DNA from: CAZCBN01 sp964496975
GTDB taxonomy: Bacteria > Planctomycetota > Phycisphaerae > Phycisphaerales > UBA1924
Reading direction: 5' to 3'
Length of the DNA stretch: 43,465 bases
NCBI GenBank assembly: GCA_964496975.1
Contig: CAZCBN010000010.1
Location: forward strand, 1 to 43,465
A program made the translations under genes and the position numbers. Every line of letters starts with the position of its first letter. The stretch's first letter is position 1. The notes beneath the pieces are model-generated. The model did not search any database and was not told where the DNA came from. It was given only the letters and a program-made list of their open reading frames with translations. This document shows, one piece after another, positions 35,972 to 43,465 of the stretch.

Positions 35972-38007
35972 GCGAGGGTCCCGGAGAGTGGGTGGGCGTG
36001 GGTCTGGGCATCCGCGTGGGCATCGGCGCGGCGCAGGGCCTGCGCGATGGTGCGCAGGTCGGCGGCGGAGACGGTTCGCGCCTCGGCGCGCGCGGCGGGT
36101 GCATCGCCCGGTGCGGCGCTGTACGCGGCGGCCTCGGCGGATTCGAGGGCCGCGAGCGCACGATCGAGCGCGGCTCGGTGGGCGGGCGTCGTCGCTTTTT
36201 CAAGGGTTTCCCGGCAGTCGGCGGCGGTGATCGCGGCGACAGGGACGCCCCGCCCGCCCGCGAAAAGCTCGCGGACCGCGGGCGCCGCGCCGTCGGCGCG
36301 GAGGGCCGCGAGGGATCGGCGAAGGGCGATCGTGTGCCGCCGAGCGCTGGACCGGCGCGCGAGGTGCCACGCGGCCAGGCCCGTGCCGGCGAGCAGTGGG
36401 GGGGCGAGGGCCACGGCGAGGGCGACAGGCCCCGGGAACGCCGCGGGTGCGGCCCGTTCGCCCGCGAGCACCGCGGGCCCGCGCGCGATGGTCCAGAGGC
36501 CCGCGCGCGTCGGCGTGAGCGGGATCGGCCCGTTCGCGCCGCCCGGGCGTGCGCCGAAGTACGCGGCGGGGGGCGGTCCGCCGCCGGCGGCGACGGCGTC
36601 TTCGAGCGTCACCGCGTTCACGGGGCGCACGGTGAGGGGGATGGGGTCGCTCTTGGCGACGCGGTAGCGGCCGGTCTTTGGGTCGAGGAAGGGGAGTTCG
36701 ATCGCGGGGATCTGTGCGAGGGCGTCGGTGGTGGCGCGGACCGTGGTCACGAACACGCGCTCGCCGACGCGGCCCGAGGGGTCGAAGCGCCAGCCCTCGG
36801 GGCTCAGGCGGAAACTCTGCGCGATGTCCGGCTGCGCGGCGAGGTTGGGGCCGTCGGTGACGCCGCGGAGGGGCTCGGCCCCGGCGATGGTGACGCGCAG
36901 CTCGATCGGGTCGCCCACGCTGACCTCGGCGGCCGACGCCTCGGCCCGGATGGCGAAGGTGCCGACGAGCCCCGTGAAGTTCGCGGGCCGGCCCTCCGCC
37001 GGCGGGTCCACGACGCGGACGGGAACGGGCTTGCTCCGCACGGCGAAGCGCCGAACGCCCCCGCGCCCGGTGTCGCTGTCGAAGACGATCGTCATGGGGC
37101 CCAGGTCGACGTCGCCCGCGCGGGTCGGGGTGATGGACGCCTTGATGACGAGCGCCGTGTACGTCTTGCCGTCGCGTTCCACCTGCTGCACCTCGGCGTT
37201 TCCCTCGGTGCCGAAGAGCTCGACGCGCGGGTATCGGCCCGGGTAGCGGCGAGCCTGCGGATGCTGCGTGATGACGGCCTCGAAGCCCTCGGGCAGTGCG
37301 CTGGCGCGAGCGTCAAACTGCCGCACCGCGTTGGCGTCGGCGATGAGCCAGACGAGCTGGAGCTCGGTCGTCTGGTTCACGAAGAGCGTGTCGTCCTCGA
37401 CCGTGAGGTCAAGAACGTCGGACGGGGCGGCCGCGGGCTCCTCGACACGCACGGTGATGGGCTCGGTGACGAGGGGCGTGCCGCGGGCCTCGACGCGCAG
37501 CGCGGGGATGGTGAACTCGCCCGGCCGCGAGGGCGTGAGCGTGTACTGGTGCACGAACTGCTCGGTGCGACGCTCGGTGCGGCGGCCGTTGACGATCGAG
37601 ACGAAGCTCGACGAGTTGTCCACCGTGCTGATGAAGCGCGAGTTGACGCCGTCAATCTCCGGTAGCGCGGGCGGCGGTGTGTCGCGGGCGTTCTCGACGA
37701 TGATGCGGAGCGTGACCGCATCGCCCAGGTACACGGCGAGGCGGTCGACCTGGGCGGTGACGCGGGGCTCGGCCGCTTGCTGCGCCGACGCCGCGCGGGG
37801 CGGGGCCATGAGCCAGCTCGCCGCGACGAGCGTTGCGGCAGGGCCGGGCGTGCCGGCGCCGGTGAGCAGCGACGCGAAGGCCCACGCGACGAACGCCGCG
37901 ACGGCGCGGCGCCGCGGCGTAGCTCGCTCGGCGCGTCGCGGTGCGGCCTCGGCGCGAACGCTGCGGCGGCAGGGGGGGCGTGTGCTCGCGGGATTCACGT
38001 GTGTCAC
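35968..38007 (-). CDS. batD: BatD-like protein
   Basis: A 679-residue membrane-anchored periplasmic protein. A long Arg-rich N-terminus precedes a hydrophobic export segment (about 60-85). Repeated Ig-like beta domains follow: DRLAVYLGDAVTLRIIVENA, SFVSIVNGRRTERRTEQFVH, YTLTPSRPGEFTIPALRVEA, EASAAEVSVGDPIELRVTIA. One membrane helix (about 525-550) and a helical cytoplasmic tail end the protein. The YxLxPxxxGxFxIP motif is the BatD hallmark. The start is GTG 38007, overlapping the upstream stop as GTGA. The frame is open to 38052, but the overlap pattern of the whole operon favours 38007. Confidence 0.85.
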   Translation of the reverse strand: MTHVNPASTRPPCRRSVRAEAAPRRAERATPRRRAVAAFVAWAFASLLTGAGTPGPAATLVAASWLMAPPRAASAQQAAEPRVTAQVDRLAVYLGDAVTLRIIVENARDTPPPALPEIDGVNSRFISTVDNSSSFVSIVNGRRTERRTEQFVHQYTLTPSRPGEFTIPALRVEARGTPLVTEPITVRVEEPAAAPSDVLDLTVEDDTLFVNQTTELQLVWLIADANAVRQFDARASALPEGFEAVITQHPQARRYPGRYPRVELFGTEGNAEVQQVERDGKTYTALVIKASITPTRAGDVDLGPMTIVFDSDTGRGGVRRFAVRSKPVPVRVVDPPAEGRPANFTGLVGTFAIRAEASAAEVSVGDPIELRVTIAGAEPLRGVTDGPNLAAQPDIAQSFRLSPEGWRFDPSGRVGERVFVTTVRATTDALAQIPAIELPFLDPKTGRYRVAKSDPIPLTVRPVNAVTLEDAVAAGGGPPPAAYFGARPGGANGPIPLTPTRAGLWTIARGPAVLAGERAAPAAFPGPVALAVALAPPLLAGTGLAAWHLARRSSARRHTIALRRSLAALRADGAAPAVRELFAGGRGVPVAAITAADCRETLEKATTPAHRAALDRALAALESAEAAAYSAAPGDAPAARAEARTVSAADLRTIAQALRRADAHADAQTHAHPLSGTLA

Positions 38008-39281
38008 CAGTCGCGCTCCACGGGGACGGGGCGGATCGGCACCGAACGCCACTGGGCCTGCCGCGCGGCGCGCTCCGCCCGCTCCTTGTCCAGCAGCATC
38101 TCGGCGATGGGGTTGCCCTTCGGCTCTTCGGGCGCTTGGGCCTGCGGCGACTCGGTCGGCGGGGGCGTCTCGCCGTCGGACGCGGTGCGGGTGTCGGGCG
38201 GGGGTTCCGACGCGTTGTTGCTGGGGTTGGCGGCCTCGCCCGATGCGGCGCCGCCGTCGGACGGGTTGCCCTTTGACTGTTCGGCCGCCTGCTTGGCCTG
38301 CGCGGCGGCCTGCTGCAGGGCCTCGGCGGCCTGACGCTGGTGCTCCGCGGCCTCGGCGGCCTCGCCCCGCGCGAGCGCATCGGTGGCCTGCTGCTGCGCG
38401 GCCCGGGCGCGCTGAAGGCTTTCGGTGATCTGCTGCTGGGACGATGCTTCGGGAGATGCCTGTTGTTGTTGTTGTTGTTGTTGTTGGAGCTCGTCGAGGA
38501 CGCGCTGCGTCTCTTCGCTGAGGGATTCCTGGGCCGCGCGGTTCGGCTCGGTCTGGCTCGCGGGGTCGCCCTGCGCCGGGTCGGGCGTGACTTGGGCGGT
38601 GCTCTCCGCCTGCCGCTGCTGCTCGCGGGCCTGACGTTCAAGCTCGTCCGCGGCCTTCTCGGCCTGCTGCTGCGCGGCCTGCTGCTGGGCCTGCTCTTGT
38701 TCGCGACGTTGCCGCTCCTGCTGCTGCAGCGCGGCGATGACGCGGCGCGTCCGCTCCACCGCCTCGTGCGCGGGGCGGTGCGTCGGGTCGGCCTCGACCG
38801 CGGCGCGGAAGGCCGCCTCGGCTTGGCGCAGCGCGGCGATGCGCGCGTCGAAGGTCAGCGCTGCGCCGTCGCCGGCCGATGCGGCGCCGCCTTCCGCGGG
38901 CGCGGCGGGGGCTGGTGCGGCGGATGGCCCGGCGGGAGCAGCGAGGCCCGCGAGCGCGCGACGCGACCGCAGCAGGCCCAGGTTCATGCGGGCCGCGAGG
39001 CGCTCGGCGTTGGACGTCGCGACGGCGTCGGCGGCGCGGAACTGGAACTCGGCGTGATCGAGGCTCTGGGCCTCAAGGGCGCGGAGCCCGGCGGCGATCC
39101 GCGCGGCCGCGTCGTCGGAAGTCTCCGCTGCAGGCTCAGCACCCGGCGCCGGCGGAGGAGACGGCCCCGCCGAGGCCGTGACCGCGGCGGCGAGCAGCGC
39201 CCACGCGGCGAGAACGCCCGCGCGGCCTGCCTGCGGAAACTCGGCGTGCGGACGCGCGACGCGTGCGCGGCGGCTCGTCAT
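38004..39281 (-). CDS. BatC-like Gln-rich helical repeat protein
   Basis: A 425-residue exported or anchored protein with an N-terminal hydrophobic helix (about 20-40). A TPR-like unit follows (ALEAQSLDHAEFQFRAADAV, then QAEAAFRAAVEADPTHRPAH). After that comes a long Gln/Ala/Glu-rich coiled-coil region (about 170-330). Nine consecutive Gln lie at about 265-273, coded by eight CAA and one CAG. The C-terminus is Pro/Glu/Ser-rich. The position between batB and batD is that of BatC, a TPR protein. ATG 39281 overlaps the batB stop as ATGA. The CAA run is unlike the CAG-dominated usage in the rest of the gene. Confidence 0.72.
   Translation of the reverse strand: MTSRRARVARPHAEFPQAGRAGVLAAWALLAAAVTASAGPSPPPAPGAEPAAETSDDAAARIAAGLRALEAQSLDHAEFQFRAADAVATSNAERLAARMNLGLLRSRRALAGLAAPAGPSAAPAPAAPAEGGAASAGDGAALTFDARIAALRQAEAAFRAAVEADPTHRPAHEAVERTRRVIAALQQQERQRREQEQAQQQAAQQQAEKAADELERQAREQQRQAESTAQVTPDPAQGDPASQTEPNRAAQESLSEETQRVLDELQQQQQQQQQASPEASSQQQITESLQRARAAQQQATDALARGEAAEAAEHQRQAAEALQQAAAQAKQAAEQSKGNPSDGGAASGEAANPSNNASEPPPDTRTASDGETPPPTESPQAQAPEEPKGNPIAEMLLDKERAERAARQAQWRSVPIRPVPVERDW
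38461..38487. repeat. Pure (TTG)8 trinucleotide repeat inside the BatC-like gene
   Basis: Eight TTG units in a row (CAA on the coding strand) in an otherwise GC-rich gene. The repeat is in frame, so length changes by slippage would alter only the number of Gln residues. Confidence 0.9.
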
Positions 39282-40366
39282 GGTGCGGCCCTCCGGTCGG
39301 TGATAAGCGCCTCGGCGGTGAGCACGGTGATCGCGGCGATGAGGAAGAAGGCGAAGAGTTCGTCGTGCTCGGTCACGGTGGATGAGCCGACGCGGGCTCG
39401 ATCGGCGGCGCCGACGAGCTTTCGATACTCGGCGGCGAGGTCGATGTCGCCGGTGCCGACCGGGATGAAGACGCCCCCGGGCGTGGCGAGGGCGATCTGC
39501 CGGAGCGTGTTGGGGTTCACGCGTGAGCGGACCTGTTGGCCGCCGAAGGTGACGTAGCCGCGGGCGTCCGGCGCTTCGGGGACGAGCGCGCCGTCCCCCT
39601 CGCTGCCGACGGAGAGGGCGATGATCCGCACGCCCAGACGGCCGGCCCGCTCGGCGGCGGCGACGGGGAAGCTGTCCTGGTCGTCGCCGTCGGTGATGAG
39701 GATGATGTCGCGCGTGCCGGCGTCGGAGGGGGGCAACTCGCCCGGCTCGGTATCGCCCAGGTCGAAGACGTCCTCGATGGTCCTGCGGACGGCGTCGCCG
39801 ATGAGCGTGCCGCCGCGCGGCGCCGCGTCGGTGTCAAGCTCCTCGAGCGCGAGGCGGAAAAAGCCGCGGTCGAGCGTGAGGGGGCAGCGAACGCTCGCGG
39901 CGCCGGCGAAGGCGACCAGGCCGACGCGGTCGGAGCCGAGGGCGCCGACGACGTCGCCGATCCAGAGCTTGGCGCGTTCGAGCCGGCTGGGGGCGACATC
40001 GCGCGCGAGCATGCTGCGCGAGACGTCAACGAGGAAGACCACGTCGCGGCCACGGCGCTCCACCTCCGTGGGCCTGGGGTTCACCTGAGGCCGCGCGAGC
40101 GCGAGCGCGAGCAGCGCCACGCCCGCGGCGAGCAGGCCGCGCTTCACCAGTCGCCGCGACGGCGAAACGCCCTGCAGCAGCGCCGCGGCCTGCTCGGGCG
40201 ACGCGAAGCGGCGCAGGGCCGCCGCCCCCGCCCGCGCCGACCACAGCAACGAGAGCGACACCGCCGGCGCGAGCCACAGCGCGTGGAGCCACGCGGGCTG
40301 GTCGAGCCGGCCCAAGGGGCCCAGGTCGAGCCCGCCCGCCGCGGCGAGGAGTGCCGCCGCGCTCAA
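39278..40366 (-). CDS. batB: BatB-like VWA-domain membrane protein
   Basis: A 362-residue protein with N-terminal helices (about 27-43 and 77-92). A von Willebrand A domain carries the MIDAS motif DVSRS at 114-118, the conserved Thr (GGTLIGDAV) and Asp (IILITDGDD). A C-terminal helix follows (LFAFFLIAAITVLTAEALI). The best start is TTG 40366, which overlaps the batA stop as TTGA and has AGGAGG 5 nt upstream. The open frame further upstream lies in batA and is Arg/Ala-rich shadow sequence. It overlaps the next gene by 4 nt. BatB is the partner of BatA in a membrane complex of uncertain role in envelope stress tolerance. Confidence 0.87.
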   Translation of the reverse strand: MSAAALLAAAGGLDLGPLGRLDQPAWLHALWLAPAVSLSLLWSARAGAAALRRFASPEQAAALLQGVSPSRRLVKRGLLAAGVALLALALARPQVNPRPTEVERRGRDVVFLVDVSRSMLARDVAPSRLERAKLWIGDVVGALGSDRVGLVAFAGAASVRCPLTLDRGFFRLALEELDTDAAPRGGTLIGDAVRRTIEDVFDLGDTEPGELPPSDAGTRDIILITDGDDQDSFPVAAAERAGRLGVRIIALSVGSEGDGALVPEAPDARGYVTFGGQQVRSRVNPNTLRQIALATPGGVFIPVGTGDIDLAAEYRKLVGAADRARVGSSTVTEHDELFAFFLIAAITVLTAEALITDRRAAP

Positions 40367-41628
40367 GGCGACCTCCTGAGCCACGTGGCCCGCAGCAGCG
40401 ACTCGAGCACCAGCAACGCGAGCCCCGCCGCGGCCCACGGCGCGAAGCGCTCGTCGAACGTGACGGCGCGGCTCGTCTCGATCTCCGTCTTCTCGATGGT
40501 GTCGATCTCGGCGTACACCTCGCGCAGCGCCTCGACCGAGTCCGCGAGCCAGAACTTCCCGCCCGTCTGCTCGGCCATCGCGCGCAGCCCGCGCTCGTCC
40601 ACGTTGCTGCCCTGCGGGATGCGCCGGCCCAGCACCTCCACGAAGCGCTCGCCGCCGATGCCGATCGTGTACAGGCGGATGCCCCACTCGGCGCACAACG
40701 CCGCGGCGTCGAGCGGGTCAACGCGGCCCGCGTTGCTCACGCCGTCCGTCATCAGGATGATCACCTTCCCGCGGATCTCGAACGCGTCCTTGCCGGGCGC
40801 GGAAGGCGGGGTTTCTGCGGCGCCCTCGGCGTCGTCCGTGTCCGGCGCGGGGGACTCGGCGGCCTCAACGCCCCGGGCCCGCTCCAGTTCTTCTTCCGCC
40901 CGACGGAGCCGCGCGGCGGCCAACGCGACGGCGTCGCCGATCGCGGTGCGCCCCTCTGATTCGCTCGTCGCCGTCTCGATCTCGTCGATCAGATCCAGCA
41001 GCGCGTCGTGCTCCCGCACCAGCGGGGCCACGGTGTCGGCGTACGTGCCAAAGGCGACGATGCCGATGAGATCGCCCTCGCGCCCCGTCAGCCGAGCCGC
41101 GCCGGCGGGGGCCGCTCCACGCGTTCCGCCGTCGTCCTTCAGCCCCTCGTCCCCGACGACGAATGATTTCGCCACGTCCCGCACCGCCTCCATCCGCCGC
41201 ACGCTGCGGCCGCCCAGCGTGATGCCCTCGTTCATCGACCCCGATCGGTCGATGACGAGCTGGATCGCGACGCCCTCGGTCGTGGACCGCGTGTCGCCCA
41301 TCTCGTTGCGGGGCCGCGCCGCCGCGACGGCGAGCAGCGCGAGCGCGACCGCACGCGTCGCCGACGGCAGCCACGCCAGCCGCGCCCGCAGCGTCGGCGA
41401 CGTCGTGTCGCGGCTCCACAGCCCCGCCGACGCGAACAGCACCGCCGCGCGCCGCGCCGCCCCCGCCGCGAACCCCGCGAGCGCCACCGCCGGCGCGGCG
41501 AGCAGCACCAGCGCCCACGGCGCCCCGAACTCCTCAAAGCGGAAGGCGTCCACGACGGCGGGCCACGCGCCCGGCAGTCCGCCGAGCGAGGCCCACGCGC
41601 CCGCGATGGTCGCGTCCACGGCGCTCAT
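40363..41628 (-). CDS. batA: BatA-like VWA-domain membrane protein
   Basis: A 421-residue protein with two N-terminal helices (about 35-58 and 90-105). A VWA domain follows with MIDAS DRSGS at 127-131, a conserved Thr in GRTAIGDAVAL and Asp in IILMTDGVSN. It has an acidic insertion (about 245-275) and a C-terminal helix. The region around GDLIGIVAFGTYADTVAPLV is typical of BatA. It overlaps the lipoprotein gene upstream (ATGA) and batB downstream (TTGA). It probably acts with BatB and MoxR; MoxR is not in the window. Confidence 0.9.
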   Translation of the reverse strand: MSAVDATIAGAWASLGGLPGAWPAVVDAFRFEEFGAPWALVLLAAPAVALAGFAAGAARRAAVLFASAGLWSRDTTSPTLRARLAWLPSATRAVALALLAVAAARPRNEMGDTRSTTEGVAIQLVIDRSGSMNEGITLGGRSVRRMEAVRDVAKSFVVGDEGLKDDGGTRGAAPAGAARLTGREGDLIGIVAFGTYADTVAPLVREHDALLDLIDEIETATSESEGRTAIGDAVALAAARLRRAEEELERARGVEAAESPAPDTDDAEGAAETPPSAPGKDAFEIRGKVIILMTDGVSNAGRVDPLDAAALCAEWGIRLYTIGIGGERFVEVLGRRIPQGSNVDERGLRAMAEQTGGKFWLADSVEALREVYAEIDTIEKTEIETSRAVTFDERFAPWAAAGLALLVLESLLRATWLRRSP

Positions 41629-42650
41629 GGCCGTGCCTCCGCAGGCTCTTTGGCGCGGTCCGACATCGCCCGCGCCGCCGCGGCCGCCGCGCGGGCGACG
41701 CGGTCGACCTCCTCCGCCGAGGGCATCGGCCCGAAGCGTGCGCAGTCCAGCTCCGCCGCCCGCTTCTCAACCTCGTCGTCGTGCCCGCCCTCGGCGTTCG
41801 CGGCGTGCGCGCTCAGCGGGGCGAGGGTTCGCGCCCACCGCAGCGCCGCGGCGGCCGCTTCAAGCCGCTGCTCGGGGCGCAGCCGAGCGTTCTCTGCGTC
41901 GGCGGCGTGCGCCGCGATGTGCTCCGCGGCCGAGGCGGGCACCGCGCGGCCCCACCGCGTGATGACGAACCACGCCGTACCCAGCGCCATCACCACGCCC
42001 GCGCCCATCGCGATCGTCCACACCAGACCGGCGCCCGTGCGCTTGTCCGGCAGCGGCGGCAGGGGAACCAGCGGGCCGGTCAAGAACGCGATGTCCTCGG
42101 CGAGCCGAGTTTCGTCGTTGGCCGCCGCGGCGCCCTGATTGCTGCTCGATGCGTCCGACTCCGCAAAGACCGACGCCACGCGCACCCGCAGCGGCCCGAC
42201 CACGATCGGATCGGCGGCATCCGCAGCGATCGCCGCCACCGGCCCGACGTCATACTCCCCGGCGAGGAAAGGCTCCAGCACCAGCGTGCGCACGCGGGAA
42301 AGCGCGTCGCCCGCGAGCCGCGGCGGCTCCTCGCGCTGCGCCCGAACGCTCCACCCGCCGCCTGCGAACGCCTCATCCAGCGCCGGCTCAAAGGTCGGCT
42401 CGGCCGACCCCGCCGGCCAGCGCAGCTCGAGCTCCACGGCGAGCGATTCCGTGGTGCGGAGCGCCTCCCGGTCCACGCGCAGCTCGAGCGTCACGCCGCC
42501 CGAGGCCGCCGCGGCGGACTGCGCGGCTCCCGCTGCCGGCGCGGCATCGCCCCCCGCGCGGCCGCAGCCGACGAGCGTCGCCGCCGCGAGCCCCGCCCAC
42601 GCGAGGAGCAGCGGACGGTGCGCCGGATTGGCCGTGCCGACGCGGGTCAT
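41625..42650 (-). CDS. Bat-operon lipoprotein with one membrane helix
   Basis: A 341-residue protein. The signal has a lipobox-like LVGC at about residues 26-29, so it is probably a lipoprotein. An Ig-like beta domain follows (VTLELRVDREALRTTESLAV, then VLEPFLAGEYDVGPVAAIAA). A transmembrane helix lies at about 210-230 (VWTIAMGAGVVMALGTAWFV) and a helical cytoplasmic region ends the protein. It occupies the slot that encodes a DUF4381-like or BatD-like small component in other Bat operons. Both ends overlap the neighbours by 4 nt. If the lipobox is used, a lipid anchor plus a transmembrane helix in one protein is unusual. Confidence 0.7.
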   Translation of the reverse strand: MTRVGTANPAHRPLLLAWAGLAAATLVGCGRAGGDAAPAAGAAQSAAAASGGVTLELRVDREALRTTESLAVELELRWPAGSAEPTFEPALDEAFAGGGWSVRAQREEPPRLAGDALSRVRTLVLEPFLAGEYDVGPVAAIAADAADPIVVGPLRVRVASVFAESDASSSNQGAAAANDETRLAEDIAFLTGPLVPLPPLPDKRTGAGLVWTIAMGAGVVMALGTAWFVITRWGRAVPASAAEHIAAHAADAENARLRPEQRLEAAAAALRWARTLAPLSAHAANAEGGHDDEVEKRAAELDCARFGPMPSAEEVDRVARAAAAAARAMSDRAKEPAEARP

Positions 42651-43465
42651 GCGTGGACGCGCCTCCGTCGCTCGCGCAGCCGGAAGTAGCGCTCGATGTC
42701 GTCGGCCGCGGCCCGGGTTGTGCTCAGCTCGACAAGGTCAACCCCGCAGCGGCGGATGGTGCGGGCCGCCTGTTCGCCCGCGGCCCGGGCCTCGCGGTCG
42801 TGCCGCGCACGGAAGGCGGCGCTGCCGGTGTCGGCGAGCATCGTGCGGCCCGTCTCGGGGTCTTGCAGCTCAACAAGCCCGAGCCGCGGCAGCGCCCGCT
42901 GCGCCGGGTCCGACGCCCGCAGCGCGATCACGTCGTGCCGCCGCGCGAGGCGACGCAGCGGAACCTCCCAGGGCTCGGCCTCCGGGGGCGTCAGCCAATC
43001 ACCCGCCGCGAACACGACGGCGCGCCGCTTCAGCACTCGCTCGAGCGTGCGGAACGCCTCCGCCGCCGCCGTGCCCGCGCCGTGCGGCCGCGTCCCGAGC
43101 ACCTCGCGCAGGATCCGCAGCAGGGCGTTCGCCCCCTTCCGCGGCGGCAGGAACAGCTCGACCTCGTCGCTGTACAGCAGCAACGCCACGCGGTCGCCGT
43201 TCCGCTGCGCCGCGACGGCCAGCACCGCGGCCGCCTCGGCGATGAGCCGCCCCGTCCCCCGCGGCCCGCCGAACACGCCCGACGCGCTCACGTCGACCAC
43301 GAGCGTCACCGTGAGCTGCCGCTCCTCCTCGAAACGCTTGATGAAGGGCTTGCCCGTGCGGGCGGTCACGTTCCAGTCGATGGAGCGGATGTCGTCGCCC
43401 GGCTCATACTCCCGCACCTCGGCGAACTCCACGCCCTGGCCCTTGAAGGCCGAGTGGTACTCGCC
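42647..43465 (-). CDS. DUF58 protein of the Bat operon (partial)
   Basis: The C-terminal 272 codons of a DUF58 protein; the 5' end lies beyond the right edge. The conserved GxYxSxFxGxGxEFxExRxYxPGDDxRxIDWN block is at the window edge (the frame is open beyond the first in-window Met). This is followed by a VWA-like segment with DVSAS, the MIDAS-type motif. Proteins of this kind usually follow moxR, so moxR would be expected just to the right. The stop overlaps the lipoprotein start as ATGA. The function is a putative scaffold in the MoxR/VWA complex. Confidence 0.88.
   Translation of the reverse strand, partial: GEYHSAFKGQGVEFAEVREYEPGDDIRSIDWNVTARTGKPFIKRFEEERQLTVTLVVDVSASGVFGGPRGTGRLIAEAAAVLAVAAQRNGDRVALLLYSDEVELFLPPRKGANALLRILREVLGTRPHGAGTAAAEAFRTLERVLKRRAVVFAAGDWLTPPEAEPWEVPLRRLARRHDVIALRASDPAQRALPRLGLVELQDPETGRTMLADTGSAAFRARHDREARAAGEQAARTIRRCGVDLVELSTTRAAADDIERYFRLRERRRRVHA

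Overview
The window is a very GC-rich chromosomal segment from a planctomycete, most likely a member of the Phycisphaerae. The indications are several secreted proteins ending in a P-x-PG / hydrophobic helix / Arg-cluster sorting tail, proteins with a CPxCGY...CPECG zinc ribbon, a complete Bat (aerotolerance-type) operon, and an ECF sigma factor paired with a membrane anti-sigma factor. The assignment is inferred from gene content and composition; no database search was possible.

Layout. 0.1-9.7 kb: a MacB/FtsX-type permease, a 1801-residue helicase-nuclease with a DUF4011-type core, an M19 dipeptidase, and two smaller proteins (a zf-TFIIB-like protein and a single-pass membrane protein). 9.7-13.8 kb: a tightly packed minus-strand run of five genes: CoA-transferase subunit B, two tandemly duplicated zinc-ribbon membrane proteins, a radical-SAM enzyme of the COG1964 / tetraether-lipid-synthase type, and an Lgt-like membrane protein. 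13.8-17.1 kb: small proteins, a secreted protein with its terminator, and a sigma/anti-sigma pair. 17.3-29.9 kb: isocitrate dehydrogenase, a kinase-ATPase-TPR signalling protein upstream of coaD, four further secreted sorting-tail proteins (two are close paralogs), a secreted Gfo/Idh/MocA oxidoreductase and a small membrane protein.

30.57-34.44 kb: a small integrated element of about 3.8 kb in the 3' half of a tRNA-Gly(CCC) gene. It is bounded by 49-bp direct repeats with one mismatch. Its genes are an AP2-like protein, an excisionase-like HTH protein, a GIY-YIG-like protein and a broken or chimeric tyrosine integrase. A third, degenerate copy of the tRNA-derived sequence lies inside it.

35.1-43.5 kb: a minus-strand Bat operon in which every gene overlaps the next by 4 nt: DUF58 protein (cut by the window edge), a lipoprotein, BatA, BatB, a TPR/Gln-rich BatC-like protein, BatD and a BatE-like TPR/SH3 protein. 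MoxR ATPase, the usual partner, would be expected just beyond the right edge.

The segments most deserving follow-up are the radical-SAM/Lgt-like operon, which may be a lipid-modification cluster, and the tRNA-Gly element with its chimeric integrase and unrecognised cargo.
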